This document shows, one piece after another, positions 24,269 through 33,043 of a DNA stretch of 64,000 bases. The DNA is from an uncultured Bacteroidales bacterium (GTDB taxonomy: Bacteria > Bacteroidota > Bacteroidia > Bacteroidales > Paludibacteraceae), in the NCBI GenBank assembly GCA_900542355.1, contig UQNE01000003.1, forward strand, positions 67,001 to 131,000. The letters are read 5' to 3'. A model generated the notes under the pieces. The model did no database searches. It saw only the letters and a program-made list of their open reading frames with translations, and had not been told where the DNA came from. The translations under genes and the position numbers were made by a program. The stretch's first letter is position 1; every line of letters starts with the position of its first letter.

Positions 24269-26062
24269 ATGTGTGGAATATCATCAGTTTATCGTTATAC
24301 TTGCACGACTCAAGACGATGTGCGGCGTATTCAGGCAATGAATAACTCTATGCACTATCGCGGGCCGGATGACGAGGGGGTATGGCAAGACCAACACTAT
24401 GTAGCAGGGCAAGTGCGGCTTTCAATCATAGGATTAGAAAAAGGCAAACAACCTCTATTCAATGAAGATAAGTCGCTTGTGTTGATTTGCAATGGTGAGA
24501 TTTACAACTATATAGAACTCAAACGACAACTTTCGGCTAAGGGACACCAATTTATGTCGGAGAGCGATTCTGAAACCATCATCCATCTCTACGAGGAGTA
24601 TGGTACAGATTGCTTGCGATACTTGCGTGGGATGTTTGCTTTCTGTTTGTACAATACTAAGACTTGCGAGGTATTTGCGGCTCGGGATAGAATGGGGGAA
24701 AAGACATTGTACTACGCGGAAATACCTTGTGGAGTGGTTTTTTCTACGGAACTAAAAGCCATCTTACAGCAGTATATAGACCAACCGCAGTTGGATATTC
24801 GGCAATTAGTGGCTCCCATTCGATATACGGGACCTATTGACAACGAAAATACCTACATACGGCAAATCAAGCGATTGGAAAATGGTGAGTACCTATTGGT
24901 GAATACGCAAGGTTGTCGTCGTTATCGTTATTGGGACAGGCATTTGCTGCGTAATAAACTACTATACGATATCTCTTTTGATGAGGCTAAAAAACAAACA
25001 GAGACACTATTGCGTGAATCGGTGGAACTATGTCTGCGGAGCGATGTGCCGGTGGCAGTTATGTTGAGCGGTGGAATCGATTCCAGTTTGGTAGCAAAAT
25101 TTGCGAAGGATAGCGGGCATGAAGTACATACCATTACTGCCGGCTACAAAGGGGCTTATGACTGCGATGAACGAGATGTGGCAAAGCGTTTTGCCAAGGA
25201 GCAGGGATTTATCTATCATGAGATAGAGTTGGATGAAAATGATTTTAGAGACTGCTTTGACGAGTTTACGCAATATATAGACGAACCTATCACGGATGCT
25301 GCGGCATTAGCACAGTGGGCATTGTACAAGAAAGTGCGTGCGCTTGGCTTTAAGGTGCTGTTAGGCGGAATGGGAGGTGATGAGATTTTCTATGGCTACC
25401 CGTATTGGAATTATTTAGGAGAATCGTATGCTATGCGCCGCAAGCATGAGTCGTTATTCCCCATCAAACAACATAAGGCGGAATACATACATTTCTTGGC
25501 ACATAATTGGCGTAAGATACTGTATGCCAATCACCCCTACGAAATCAATGATAAGTCGCTGTGCTATTGGATGCGTGATGACTACTATCGTTTTGCTAAA
25601 GATGCAGTATGTTCCTTCGCCGGAGAGACTTTTTTGCTTCGTGATGTGAATTTGAATATGCCGTTTCCCAATGTACCTTTGGGGCAAGAGATAGATGGTA
25701 TATATGATTTTCAAATAGATAGCATCATGATGCGTGCTTATCTCTACTTATCTGATAGAGAAGGAATGGGAAATTCCTTGGAGATACGCAGTCCGTTGAT
25801 AGATTACCAATTGGTGGAGTATGTCTCGGCTTTGCCTATGGGTATTAAATATAGGCACAACTGTCCGAAGTATTTCCTGAAGGAGGTACTGCGTGGTATC
25901 ATTCCGGATTATATACTGTTTGCTCGTAAGCGTGGTTTTACGCCTCCGACTCCTTTTATAGCCGATGTCGTGAACCATTATCAATACCGGTTTTTTAACG
26001 CTTCGTATAAGTTCTATAATTCAGTATTGGCAGATAGGCTTTGCTCGCTGCTCTTAAAATAA
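24269..26062 (+). CDS. asnB: Asparagine synthetase-type glutamine amidotransferase
   Basis: 597 residues. Cys2 (MCGISS) is the class II glutaminase nucleophile, supported by MHYRGPDDEG and NGEIYNYIEL. The synthetase half holds the PP-loop MLSGGIDSSLVAKFA near residue 265 and GGMGGDEIFYGYP near 370. Within a glycan locus such proteins are thought to amidate a uronic acid or another carboxyl group of the polysaccharide rather than make free asparagine. That substrate choice is inferred from context. It follows the GT4 gene by 2 bp and precedes the next transferase by 1-7 bp. Confidence 0.9.
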   Translation: MCGISSVYRYTCTTQDDVRRIQAMNNSMHYRGPDDEGVWQDQHYVAGQVRLSIIGLEKGKQPLFNEDKSLVLICNGEIYNYIELKRQLSAKGHQFMSESDSETIIHLYEEYGTDCLRYLRGMFAFCLYNTKTCEVFAARDRMGEKTLYYAEIPCGVVFSTELKAILQQYIDQPQLDIRQLVAPIRYTGPIDNENTYIRQIKRLENGEYLLVNTQGCRRYRYWDRHLLRNKLLYDISFDEAKKQTETLLRESVELCLRSDVPVAVMLSGGIDSSLVAKFAKDSGHEVHTITAGYKGAYDCDERDVAKRFAKEQGFIYHEIELDENDFRDCFDEFTQYIDEPITDAAALAQWALYKKVRALGFKVLLGGMGGDEIFYGYPYWNYLGESYAMRRKHESLFPIKQHKAEYIHFLAHNWRKILYANHPYEINDKSLCYWMRDDYYRFAKDAVCSFAGETFLLRDVNLNMPFPNVPLGQEIDGIYDFQIDSIMMRAYLYLSDREGMGNSLEIRSPLIDYQLVEYVSALPMGIKYRHNCPKYFLKEVLRGIIPDYILFARKRGFTPPTPFIADVVNHYQYRFFNASYKFYNSVLADRLCSLLLK

Positions 26063-26063
26063 T

Positions 26064-27032
26064 GTGTTTATGTCGCTAGCCCCGATAGTTCTATTTGTGT
26101 ATAATCGTCCGGAACACACGCGCCGGACACTATCCGCTTTGAAGCGAAATAATCTTGCTTCCGAGAGTGTGTTGCATATCTTTGCAGATGGTATAAAAAC
26201 CGACGCTTCAGACGAGCAGCGAGAGCGTGTGGAGGCTGTTCGCACCGTGATACATTCCGAGCAATGGTGTGGGGAGGTAATCATACATGAAGCAGCAGAG
26301 AACAAGGGATTATATCAGTCGGTACGGCAAGGCGTGACGGAGATAATTGAGCAGTATGGGAAAGTGATAGTAATGGAAGATGATTTGCAGACATCTCCTG
26401 CCTTTCTTTCATATATGAACAAGGCTTTGGACTTTTATGCAGAGCGCAAATCGGTGTTTTCTGTCAGTGGCTATAATTATCCTGCCACTCGGATGTCTTT
26501 CCCGACGGATTATGGTTATGATACCTTTGTGTGCCTGCGCAACTCGTCTTGGGGGTGGGCTACATGGCAAGACCGTTGGGCGCAAATCGATTGGGATGTG
26601 GATGCTTACCAAACAATAAAAACAACTCCTGCTATGCGAGCAGCGTTGAATAGGATGGGGGATGACGAGTTTGATTTGCTTCTGCAACGAATGGAGTATG
26701 GCTTGAATATCTGGTCTATTCAATTTACAATAGCTCATTTTGTGAATCACGCAGTTGCCATTTATCCTGTGCATTCGTATGTCCATAACATGGGTAATGA
26801 TGGTTCCGGCGAAAATTGTAGTGCTACCCACTCGTTGGATAATGTGATATTATCCACCAATATGACCCCTAAATTTATAGACATATTGTATGAAGATAGT
26901 CGTATTATCAATGCCTTTTACAATGTAAATTGCCGCACCCATCGTCCACTATGGCAAAGGGTTATAAATGTGATTGCTCGAAAATTTGGCAGGAAAGCAC
27001 CCTTTATTATTAAGAAAAAGATATACGAATAG
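26064..27032 (+). CDS. Glycosyltransferase, GT-A-like (second paralogue)
   Basis: 322 residues (320 if the ATG at 26070 is used, which aligns better with the family). It shares APIVLFVY.RP.HTRR, the acidic VIVMEDDLQTSPAF site and SWGWATWQDRW with the protein at 17221, and is somewhat GC-richer. It ends the operon: the spacer after it contains the terminator of the convergent GIY-YIG gene. Donor sugar unknown. Confidence 0.82.
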   Translation: MFMSLAPIVLFVYNRPEHTRRTLSALKRNNLASESVLHIFADGIKTDASDEQRERVEAVRTVIHSEQWCGEVIIHEAAENKGLYQSVRQGVTEIIEQYGKVIVMEDDLQTSPAFLSYMNKALDFYAERKSVFSVSGYNYPATRMSFPTDYGYDTFVCLRNSSWGWATWQDRWAQIDWDVDAYQTIKTTPAMRAALNRMGDDEFDLLLQRMEYGLNIWSIQFTIAHFVNHAVAIYPVHSYVHNMGNDGSGENCSATHSLDNVILSTNMTPKFIDILYEDSRIINAFYNVNCRTHRPLWQRVINVIARKFGRKAPFIIKKKIYE

Positions 27033-27103
27033 ACTACATATAACGAATAGTAAGATGGTTTATAATAATGTTTTGTCATCTTTTGCGACATTCTCTATTT
27101 TGT

Positions 27104-27138
27104 AAAAAAACAGAGCAAGACCTCAAAAATCTGCTCTG
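27104..27138 (-). terminator. Terminator of the small GIY-YIG gene (possibly both strands)
   Basis: CAGAGCA and TGCTCTG (27111-27138) form a stem. On the minus strand it is followed by seven T. It may also stop plus-strand transcription from the glycosyltransferase operon. Confidence 0.8.
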
Positions 27139-27156
27139 TCTATAAATGCAAACTAA

Positions 27157-27408
27157 TTATTTGCCAGAATCATTTTGATTATATTTTGGACGATTTCCAT
27201 TGTGGTTCTGCTTGTATGTTTGTATACGCTCTGTCTCCCATGCTTCGGCGGTCGTACGAGAGACTTTAGGACCAACAATTACCATATTTCCAAACTCTTT
27301 ATCAGTAGAATGTTCCTGAGCGCGTCTCTTTGGATCGTTAGTGATTCCTACATAAACAACTTTATTTCCATCGTGAAGTTCATATCGTACCGTATCTCTT
27401 TCTGTCAT
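27157..27408 (-). CDS. Small GIY-YIG domain protein
   Basis: 83 residues from the ATG at 27408, which has a GAGGTG ribosome-binding-like sequence seven bases upstream; the frame is open farther up but less protein-like. The pattern YELHDGNKVVYVGITNDPKRR fits the two beta strands of a minimal GIY-YIG domain (here YEL and YVG) with the catalytic Arg, and AWETERIQTYKQNH supplies the expected acidic residue. Such stand-alone domains are frequent in Bacteroidota accessory DNA, with unknown substrate. It is the only minus-strand gene inside the glycan locus. Confidence 0.7.
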   Translation of the reverse strand: MTERDTVRYELHDGNKVVYVGITNDPKRRAQEHSTDKEFGNMVIVGPKVSRTTAEAWETERIQTYKQNHNGNRPKYNQNDSGK

Positions 27409-27786
27409 TATCAACACCTCTTTTCTTTTTTGTCTTATTATAATGTCCAATTTATTGATAGGTAGAATTGATTTATTCTTTTGTTTTGGTAGTCTTGCGA
27501 TACATATAAACAATAGTAGAGTCTTCTGTCCCATTTCCAATCTGCTCCCCTGTATCAATGGTGGTATCTTGAGTGAATAGGTAGTGTGTTGCCGGGACTT
27601 TTGCGTATAATTTGTGCATAATAGGAAAAAGTGTAAAAATAGACAATGATGTTTGTGTGCACCGAAAATAATTTGTAATTTTGCAATCGGTTAGATAAAA
27701 CGAAACAATGGTTTGTTTACAAGCAAGATTGTATTCGGTAATGCGGTTGAGATAGGATGTTTTTTTGTTGTTAAATTGGTTATATT
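27409..27786. other. Spacer between divergent genes
   Basis: No convincing gene. AT-rich DNA upstream of both the GIY-YIG gene and the EptA-like gene. It contains the promoter of the latter at 27652-27683. No matching promoter is evident for the minus-strand gene. Confidence 0.6.
27652..27683 (+). promoter_or_regulatory. Promoter of the EptA-like gene
   Basis: TTTG at 27652-27655, spacer 20 nt, TAATTTTG at 27676-27683, about 100 nt before the start codon. Confidence 0.7.
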
Positions 27787-29451
27787 ATGGTGGAGATGAA
27801 TGCCGGTATATTGAGAAGTAGTCGCGCAGATGTTGTGAAACGCTGCGCCAGTTTGTGTTTGTTGGGATGTATTTTGATTTATCCCAATATCGTTTACGCA
27901 TGTGCAAACAGTGCGGGTATAAGTTATATATTGACAAGCATGGTGTATGCATTACCATTGGTTGCGTTAGTAGGTATATGCCGTCACAGATGGGTGTATT
28001 CCGTGTTGGTTGTCTTGCTGACGATACTCTCTATTATTGACCTTACGATGGTGGATCTTTATCAATCTTATTTGTTGCCCGGGGCTATCATATCAACCAT
28101 CAAAACCAATCCGCAAGAAGCGCAAGAGTTTTATAGTACGAATCTCAAGGAGGTAGTGCATTGGTTGCCGTTGGTTGGGCTGTGTGTGGTTGCGTGCCTA
28201 ATGTATCGTAAGACCGGTTTTACCCGTCAGCGTATTGCGGCAATGCTGACTGCGTTGCTATTGCCGGTAGGGTTTGTGTCTGCCAAAGTGGTGGTATCGT
28301 ATCATTCTGTCTTGACATTGCGCTATTTTGTAGATAATCGTATCTTAAACAGACCGCCATACAATGTATTTTTTCAGTCGGTTAATACGGCTAAAGAACT
28401 GCATAAGCGTGCTGCAATAGCGTCTGCCAAAGACACTGATTTCGGTGCTTCTCGTATTACCCCCCCCATGCGCGAAGTATATATACTTGCCATAGGAGAA
28501 TCTCTTCGCTATGACAACCTATCTCTAAACAAGCAATACAACCATTCCACTACTCCGAGGTTGGAACAGAAAGAACACTTGTTGCTCTTTGATAACTATT
28601 ATTCACAGGGATGCTTGACGATGTTGTCCGTACCGATGTTACTCACTCGTGCCACCCCGCAAGACTTTGACCTTAATTTTGCGGAACGCTCCGTGATAGA
28701 ACCCTTTAGAGAATGTGGGTTTAAGACTTTTACGATAGTAAACAGTACGAACCTGCTTGCATTGGAGACCTACTTATCCGATGGGGCAGACTCGCTGATA
28801 GTGGTGCCAAACATTGTGCAGGACGATAGCATCTTGTCGGGAGATAAGACAATGGTGCATATTGTGGATTCGTTGGTGCAACAACACGACAAGTTGTTCA
28901 TCGTAATGCAATTTCTTGGCAATCACAGTTTCTATACCAACTACACGCGGGAGTTTGATGTGTATCGCCCGAATGCCAACAGTTGCACGGCTGAAGAGCG
29001 CGTGGGTAATGACAGCCTTTACATAAATGCATACGATAATAGCATTCTCTATACCGATTATATTTTGTCTTCTATCATCGATGCCATTGATAAGCCTAAT
29101 ACATCATCGGCCTTTGTATTTGTGTCAGACCACGGCGAAAACATAACGGCTACCGGCGGCGGACACGGAGGCAATTGCTCACCGACAAAAACTGAATATC
29201 ATGTACCATTCATCTTTTGGTGGTCGGACAGTTATGCGGATATCTATTCGGATAAAGTAGAACGAGCGTATAGTCGCAAAACGGCAAAACTGAATGGTGA
29301 TTGTATATTCTATTCGCTATGTGATATGGCGGGTATTACGCTTGATTCGGCATACGCAAAGCCGGAGTGGAGCGTGTTTTCAAGCACATTCGAGGAACAT
29401 CCGCGTCTGATTCTGGTGCCTGACGGCGTAAGTTGTATCTCTGCGGATTAA
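27787..29451 (+). CDS. EptA-like phosphoethanolamine transferase (sulfatase fold)
   Basis: 554 residues. Four or five N-terminal membrane helices precede a periplasmic alkaline-phosphatase-fold domain. Metal and catalytic sites are visible: GESLRYDNLSLN (about 237), the Thr nucleophile region GCLTMLSVPML (about 275), and VSDHGE with GGGHGG (about 447-461). The family moves phosphoethanolamine from phosphatidylethanolamine to lipid A, core sugars or other glycans; the target here is unknown. A C8 tract (28460-28467) lies in the linker before the catalytic domain, where slippage by one base would truncate the enzyme. Monocistronic with its own promoter. Confidence 0.85.
   Translation: MVEMNAGILRSSRADVVKRCASLCLLGCILIYPNIVYACANSAGISYILTSMVYALPLVALVGICRHRWVYSVLVVLLTILSIIDLTMVDLYQSYLLPGAIISTIKTNPQEAQEFYSTNLKEVVHWLPLVGLCVVACLMYRKTGFTRQRIAAMLTALLLPVGFVSAKVVVSYHSVLTLRYFVDNRILNRPPYNVFFQSVNTAKELHKRAAIASAKDTDFGASRITPPMREVYILAIGESLRYDNLSLNKQYNHSTTPRLEQKEHLLLFDNYYSQGCLTMLSVPMLLTRATPQDFDLNFAERSVIEPFRECGFKTFTIVNSTNLLALETYLSDGADSLIVVPNIVQDDSILSGDKTMVHIVDSLVQQHDKLFIVMQFLGNHSFYTNYTREFDVYRPNANSCTAEERVGNDSLYINAYDNSILYTDYILSSIIDAIDKPNTSSAFVFVSDHGENITATGGGHGGNCSPTKTEYHVPFIFWWSDSYADIYSDKVERAYSRKTAKLNGDCIFYSLCDMAGITLDSAYAKPEWSVFSSTFEEHPRLILVPDGVSCISAD
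28460..28467 (+). repeat. C8 homopolymer tract in the EptA-like gene
   Basis: Eight C in a row (codons ACC CCC CCC) in an open frame. A candidate slippage site. Confidence 0.9.
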
Positions 29452-29512
29452 CGGGTAGGAGAACCTATAATAACATAGTCATCTTGTGATCTCGTAGAAA
29501 TAGAACAATAAC

Positions 29513-29543
29513 TTGTGCATTTGAAAGAAAAGCAGTACCTTTG
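29513..29543 (+). promoter_or_regulatory. Promoter of the GT2 gene at 29615
   Basis: TTGT at 29513-29516 and TACCTTTG at 29536-29543, spacer 19 nt. Confidence 0.7.
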
Positions 29544-29614
29544 CAGGCGGAATGGTACTAACAAACGATATACAACACTATTATCCTATTACTACCAACT
29601 AATGATGCTTTCTT

Positions 29615-30517
29615 ATGATACCATTATCTATTATTACTATCAATCGCAATGATGCGGAGGGGCTGAGACGCACAATAAAGAGTGTGGCGGAGCAGGTACC
29701 GGGCGATACACTCGTGGGTGCGTCGGCAGGTACACTATGGGAGCATATTATTATCGACGGAGCATCTACGGATGCGTCGGTGGGTGTTATTGAGCAATAT
29801 GCCTCAGAGGCTAAAATACGGGGTAGGGTAGTGCGGTGGATTTCTGAGCCCGATAAAGGTATCTACCATGCGATGAACAAAGGCATTCGGATGGCGCAAG
29901 GGGAGTATATACAAATACTGAACGCAGGGGATTGTTTGGCGGCAACGGATGTAACGAAACGCATGTTATATGCATTGTATCGCAATACTCAAAGTTCTGA
30001 GCAAAAGACTGCAACGCAAAGCGCAGATATGCCTGATATTCTCTATGGCAATATGCTGAAGGTGGATGGCAAGGGGAAACTTATCGGCAAAAGCGGCTAT
30101 ACGGAGTACTCCCTGCGGCAGTTCTACTCCTCAACACTCAATCACGATTGCGCCTATATCCGCCGTGCACTCTTCGATGACGACCACTATGGGCTCTACG
30201 ACGAGAACCTGCGTATCGTCAGCGATTGGAAATGGTATTTGCAAGCCATCGGATTAGGGAAGGTCCGCCCCGTGTATGCGGATATAGATGTAACGATTTT
30301 TGACGGCGGGGGTATCAGCGAGACCAATCTTCCGCTGCGTGCGCAGGAACGCCGCCTCGTGCTCGAAGAGGTGCTGCCACCGGCTGTGTTGTGGGACTAT
30401 GACCACCATGCTTTTGATATGGAACAGATGAACCGGCTGCGTCGCCACCACCTCTATCCGTTGGTGTACTTTATGGAAAGGGTGCTGTTTAAGTTGGAGA
30501 AATGGGGATGGTTATGA
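29615..30517 (+). CDS. Glycosyltransferase family 2 (WcaA-like)
   Basis: 300 residues with PLSIITINRNDAEGLRRTIKS, IIIDGASTDAS (about 48-58), DKGIYHAMNKGIRMAQGEY and the metal-binding ILNAGDCL (about 105-112). Same subtype as the gene at 22041 but with extra residues in two loops. It has its own promoter and is followed by a 240-bp repeat-filled spacer, so it is probably a single-gene unit. Donor sugar unknown. Confidence 0.88.
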   Translation: MIPLSIITINRNDAEGLRRTIKSVAEQVPGDTLVGASAGTLWEHIIIDGASTDASVGVIEQYASEAKIRGRVVRWISEPDKGIYHAMNKGIRMAQGEYIQILNAGDCLAATDVTKRMLYALYRNTQSSEQKTATQSADMPDILYGNMLKVDGKGKLIGKSGYTEYSLRQFYSSTLNHDCAYIRRALFDDDHYGLYDENLRIVSDWKWYLQAIGLGKVRPVYADIDVTIFDGGGISETNLPLRAQERRLVLEEVLPPAVLWDYDHHAFDMEQMNRLRRHHLYPLVYFMERVLFKLEKWGWL

Positions 30518-30518
30518 A

Positions 30519-30646
30519 CATTAATTTTTCCTTTGAAGATATAATTGACCCATTAATTTTTTCTTTTGGGACGTTAATTGGCGTGTAATTGGACGTTAAT
30601 TTTTCCTTTGACCATATAATTGCCATGTAATTGAACCATTTTTTTC
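30519..30646. repeat. Diverged array of TTAATTTTTCCTTTG / ATGTAATTG units
   Basis: Repeats of ATTAATTTTTCCTTTG (twice, near 30523 and 30595), GACGTTAATT (twice) and GTGTAATTG/ATGTAATTG fill the spacer. It looks like a diverged relative of the TAATTACATG family at 9222 and 58268. Confidence 0.65.
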
Positions 30647-30757
30647 TTTATCCAAATATAGACAAAAATGGATTGGTGAGGAACCGAAAGAAACAAAGTA
30701 TGACTGATACTATCATAGAAACGAAAAAAGGATTGAAATACATAAAATACCCCATAG

Positions 30758-31714
30758 ATGTTTTCCATTATTATCCCGCTATATAACAAGGCGCAATATG
30801 TGCGCCGGACAATAGAATCTGTGCTGGCGCAGACATATACGGACTACGAGTGTATCATCATGGACGATGGTAGCACGGATGGCAGTCGGGCGACCGTGGA
30901 AGGTTGGTTGGCAGAGAACAATCCGCGCTGTGGCGGGCGTTTCCGCTTGCTGGGTCAGCCTAATCAAGGCGTGGCTGTGGCGCGTAATAATGCGGTACGG
31001 GCAGCATCGGGGGAGTATATCTGTTTTTTGGATGCCGATGATTGGTGGGAACCGACGTTTTTGGAAGAAATGGCCCATTTGATACAAGTCTATCCGAAAG
31101 CGGAACTGTATGCCACCAACTATATCTACTACAAAACCGGCAAAACGCACATCGCTCTGAATATCCCAACCGGCTACATAGATTATCCGCAAGTGTATCT
31201 GACAAGTGGTGCAATGCCTGTTTGGACGGGGACTGTTGCTATGCCACGCCGCGTGTTCCTCGAGATGGGTGGCTTCCCTGCGGGTGTCCGTTTGGGTGAG
31301 GATTTTCTGCTTTGGGCGAGGACAGCGATGCACTATCCGATAGCCTTTCTGAACCGACCGTTGGCGTACTATAACAATGATGTCCCCACTTGTCTCCGTG
31401 CTACGCGCCATCTGCATGCGCCGGAGTATCACATGACTTTTCTGTTAGAGACCATCGCTACAGAAGAAAGTCTGAGCACCGAGTGGAAACGCCTTTTTGA
31501 CTATCTGCGGGTTAATAGTCTGCTGGATTATTGGCTCAGTCCGCAATACCACGATGCCGCAAAAGCGGAACTCGGTAAGGTGGATTGGTCGCAGCAACCG
31601 CGCTCCGTGATACGCACCTATCGCACACCGATTTTTCTGCTGCGTGCCAAACGCCGTATCCGACAAATAGGCAGTTGGTGCAAGCAAAGACTCTACAAAA
31701 TACTCTATACATGA
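30758..31714 (+). CDS. Glycosyltransferase family 2
   Basis: 318 residues: FSIIIPLYNKAQYVRRTIESV, the UDP-binding IIMDDGSTDGS (about 33-43) and the DXD-type FLDADDWW (about 89-96), then FLEMGGFPAGVRLGEDFLLW. A standard inverting GT-A enzyme. The downstream spacer (31715-31903) carries the promoter of the next operon. Closer to the chromosome in composition than the transferases at 16-19 kb. Confidence 0.9.
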   Translation: MFSIIIPLYNKAQYVRRTIESVLAQTYTDYECIIMDDGSTDGSRATVEGWLAENNPRCGGRFRLLGQPNQGVAVARNNAVRAASGEYICFLDADDWWEPTFLEEMAHLIQVYPKAELYATNYIYYKTGKTHIALNIPTGYIDYPQVYLTSGAMPVWTGTVAMPRRVFLEMGGFPAGVRLGEDFLLWARTAMHYPIAFLNRPLAYYNNDVPTCLRATRHLHAPEYHMTFLLETIATEESLSTEWKRLFDYLRVNSLLDYWLSPQYHDAAKAELGKVDWSQQPRSVIRTYRTPIFLLRAKRRIRQIGSWCKQRLYKILYT

Positions 31715-31844
31715 CCATCAATTTTCATTCCTTGGGCAACCTGCCGCACGCCAAAGAAATATCCCGTAGCCTTAGTATCGTCCTATTGGGAGTGGGAAAG
31801 GGAGTGGAAAAACCAAGCAGATAGTATTGTTTTAATTAAGTTTC

Positions 31845-31875
31845 TTGCATATATTCCAACTTTTTTGTAACTTTG
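31845..31875 (+). promoter_or_regulatory. Promoter of the aminotransferase-to-GNAT operon
   Basis: TTGC at 31845-31848 and TAACTTTG at 31868-31875, spacer 19 nt, 28 nt before the first start codon. Confidence 0.8.
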
Positions 31876-31903
31876 CGACGTGAAATCTATATAGGTATAA
31901 GAT

Positions 31904-33043
31904 ATGTCTAGCCCAATCACCGTTACATCGCCCCTTCTTCCGCCTTTAGACGAGTTTATTCCCTACTTGCAACAGATATGGGACAGCCGGTGGATTACAA
32001 ATAACGGTAATTTTCATCAGCAGTTGGAGCGAGCACTCACCGACTATCTCGGAGTAAAATATCTCTCGCTTTTCACCAATGGAACACTCCCGCTCATCAC
32101 CGCCTTGCAGGCATTGGATATCGCGGAGGGCGAGGTGATAACCACCCCTTACTCTTTTGTGGCAACAAGCCATTCTATCTGGTGGAACAAACTGAAACCT
32201 GTCTTTGTGGATGTACTGCCGGAGAATGGAAATATCGACCCGACGAAGATAGAGGCTGCCATCACAGACCATACGGTGGCTATTATGCCCGTGCATGTCT
32301 ATGGTTGCCCTTGCGATGTGGAGGCGATAGATGCTATTGCGAAGAAGCATAATCTCAAGGTTATTTACGATGCAGCACATGCGTTTGGCGTAACCTACAA
32401 GGGGCGTTCTATCTTGGAGTGGGGTGATGTCAGCACGTTGAGTTTTCACGCCACCAAGGTCTATAACACCATTGAAGGCGGTGCTATGGTGGTGCATAGC
32501 GCGGAAATGAAGTACGATGTCGATAACCTGAAGAACTTTGGTTTCCGTGGAGAAACTACGGTCGTCGCTCCGGGAATCAACTCGAAGATGGACGAAGTGC
32601 GTGCTGCGTATGGTCTGCTGAATCTCCGGTATGTGGACGCCGCCATTGCTACCAGAAAGCGGGTTGCCGAAAAGTATGTGGACGCCCTCAAAGATGTAAA
32701 AGGAATAGAACTATTCCCTTATGAGATAAATCCTACTTTCAAGTGGAACTATGCCTATTTCCCCATTTTGGTTACCGACGAATATCGTATGACTCGTGAT
32801 GCATTGTATGAGTTTATGAAGACGCAGAATGTATTAGGTCGCCGCTATTTCTATCCGTTGATAACCGACTTCGAGCCCTATACGAACTCGCCGGGTGCTA
32901 CCAAAGCGAACCTCCCCGTTGCCAATCGTCTCGCCTCGCAAGTCATCTGCCTCCCAATACATCACGCTCTGACGGATGAGGATATTCAGCGTGTGGTAGA
33001 TATAATGAGAGTACATTGTAACAATAGTTCGTTGTATTTGTAA
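31904..33043 (+). CDS. DegT/DnrJ/EryC1-family PLP aminotransferase
   Basis: 379 residues. These enzymes aminate keto sugars bound to nucleotides. Visible sites are the PLP Asp in IYDAAHAFG (about 158) and the Schiff-base Lys in SFHATKVYNTIEGGA (about 184). The order resembles dTDP-4-keto-6-deoxyhexose 4-transaminases. First gene of a five-gene cassette and one base overlap with the next start. The last 40 or so bases are AT-rich like the following genes while the rest is GC-richer, so the join of two DNA segments may lie just inside the gene end. Product sugar unknown. Confidence 0.88.
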   Translation: MSSPITVTSPLLPPLDEFIPYLQQIWDSRWITNNGNFHQQLERALTDYLGVKYLSLFTNGTLPLITALQALDIAEGEVITTPYSFVATSHSIWWNKLKPVFVDVLPENGNIDPTKIEAAITDHTVAIMPVHVYGCPCDVEAIDAIAKKHNLKVIYDAAHAFGVTYKGRSILEWGDVSTLSFHATKVYNTIEGGAMVVHSAEMKYDVDNLKNFGFRGETTVVAPGINSKMDEVRAAYGLLNLRYVDAAIATRKRVAEKYVDALKDVKGIELFPYEINPTFKWNYAYFPILVTDEYRMTRDALYEFMKTQNVLGRRYFYPLITDFEPYTNSPGATKANLPVANRLASQVICLPIHHALTDEDIQRVVDIMRVHCNNSSLYL

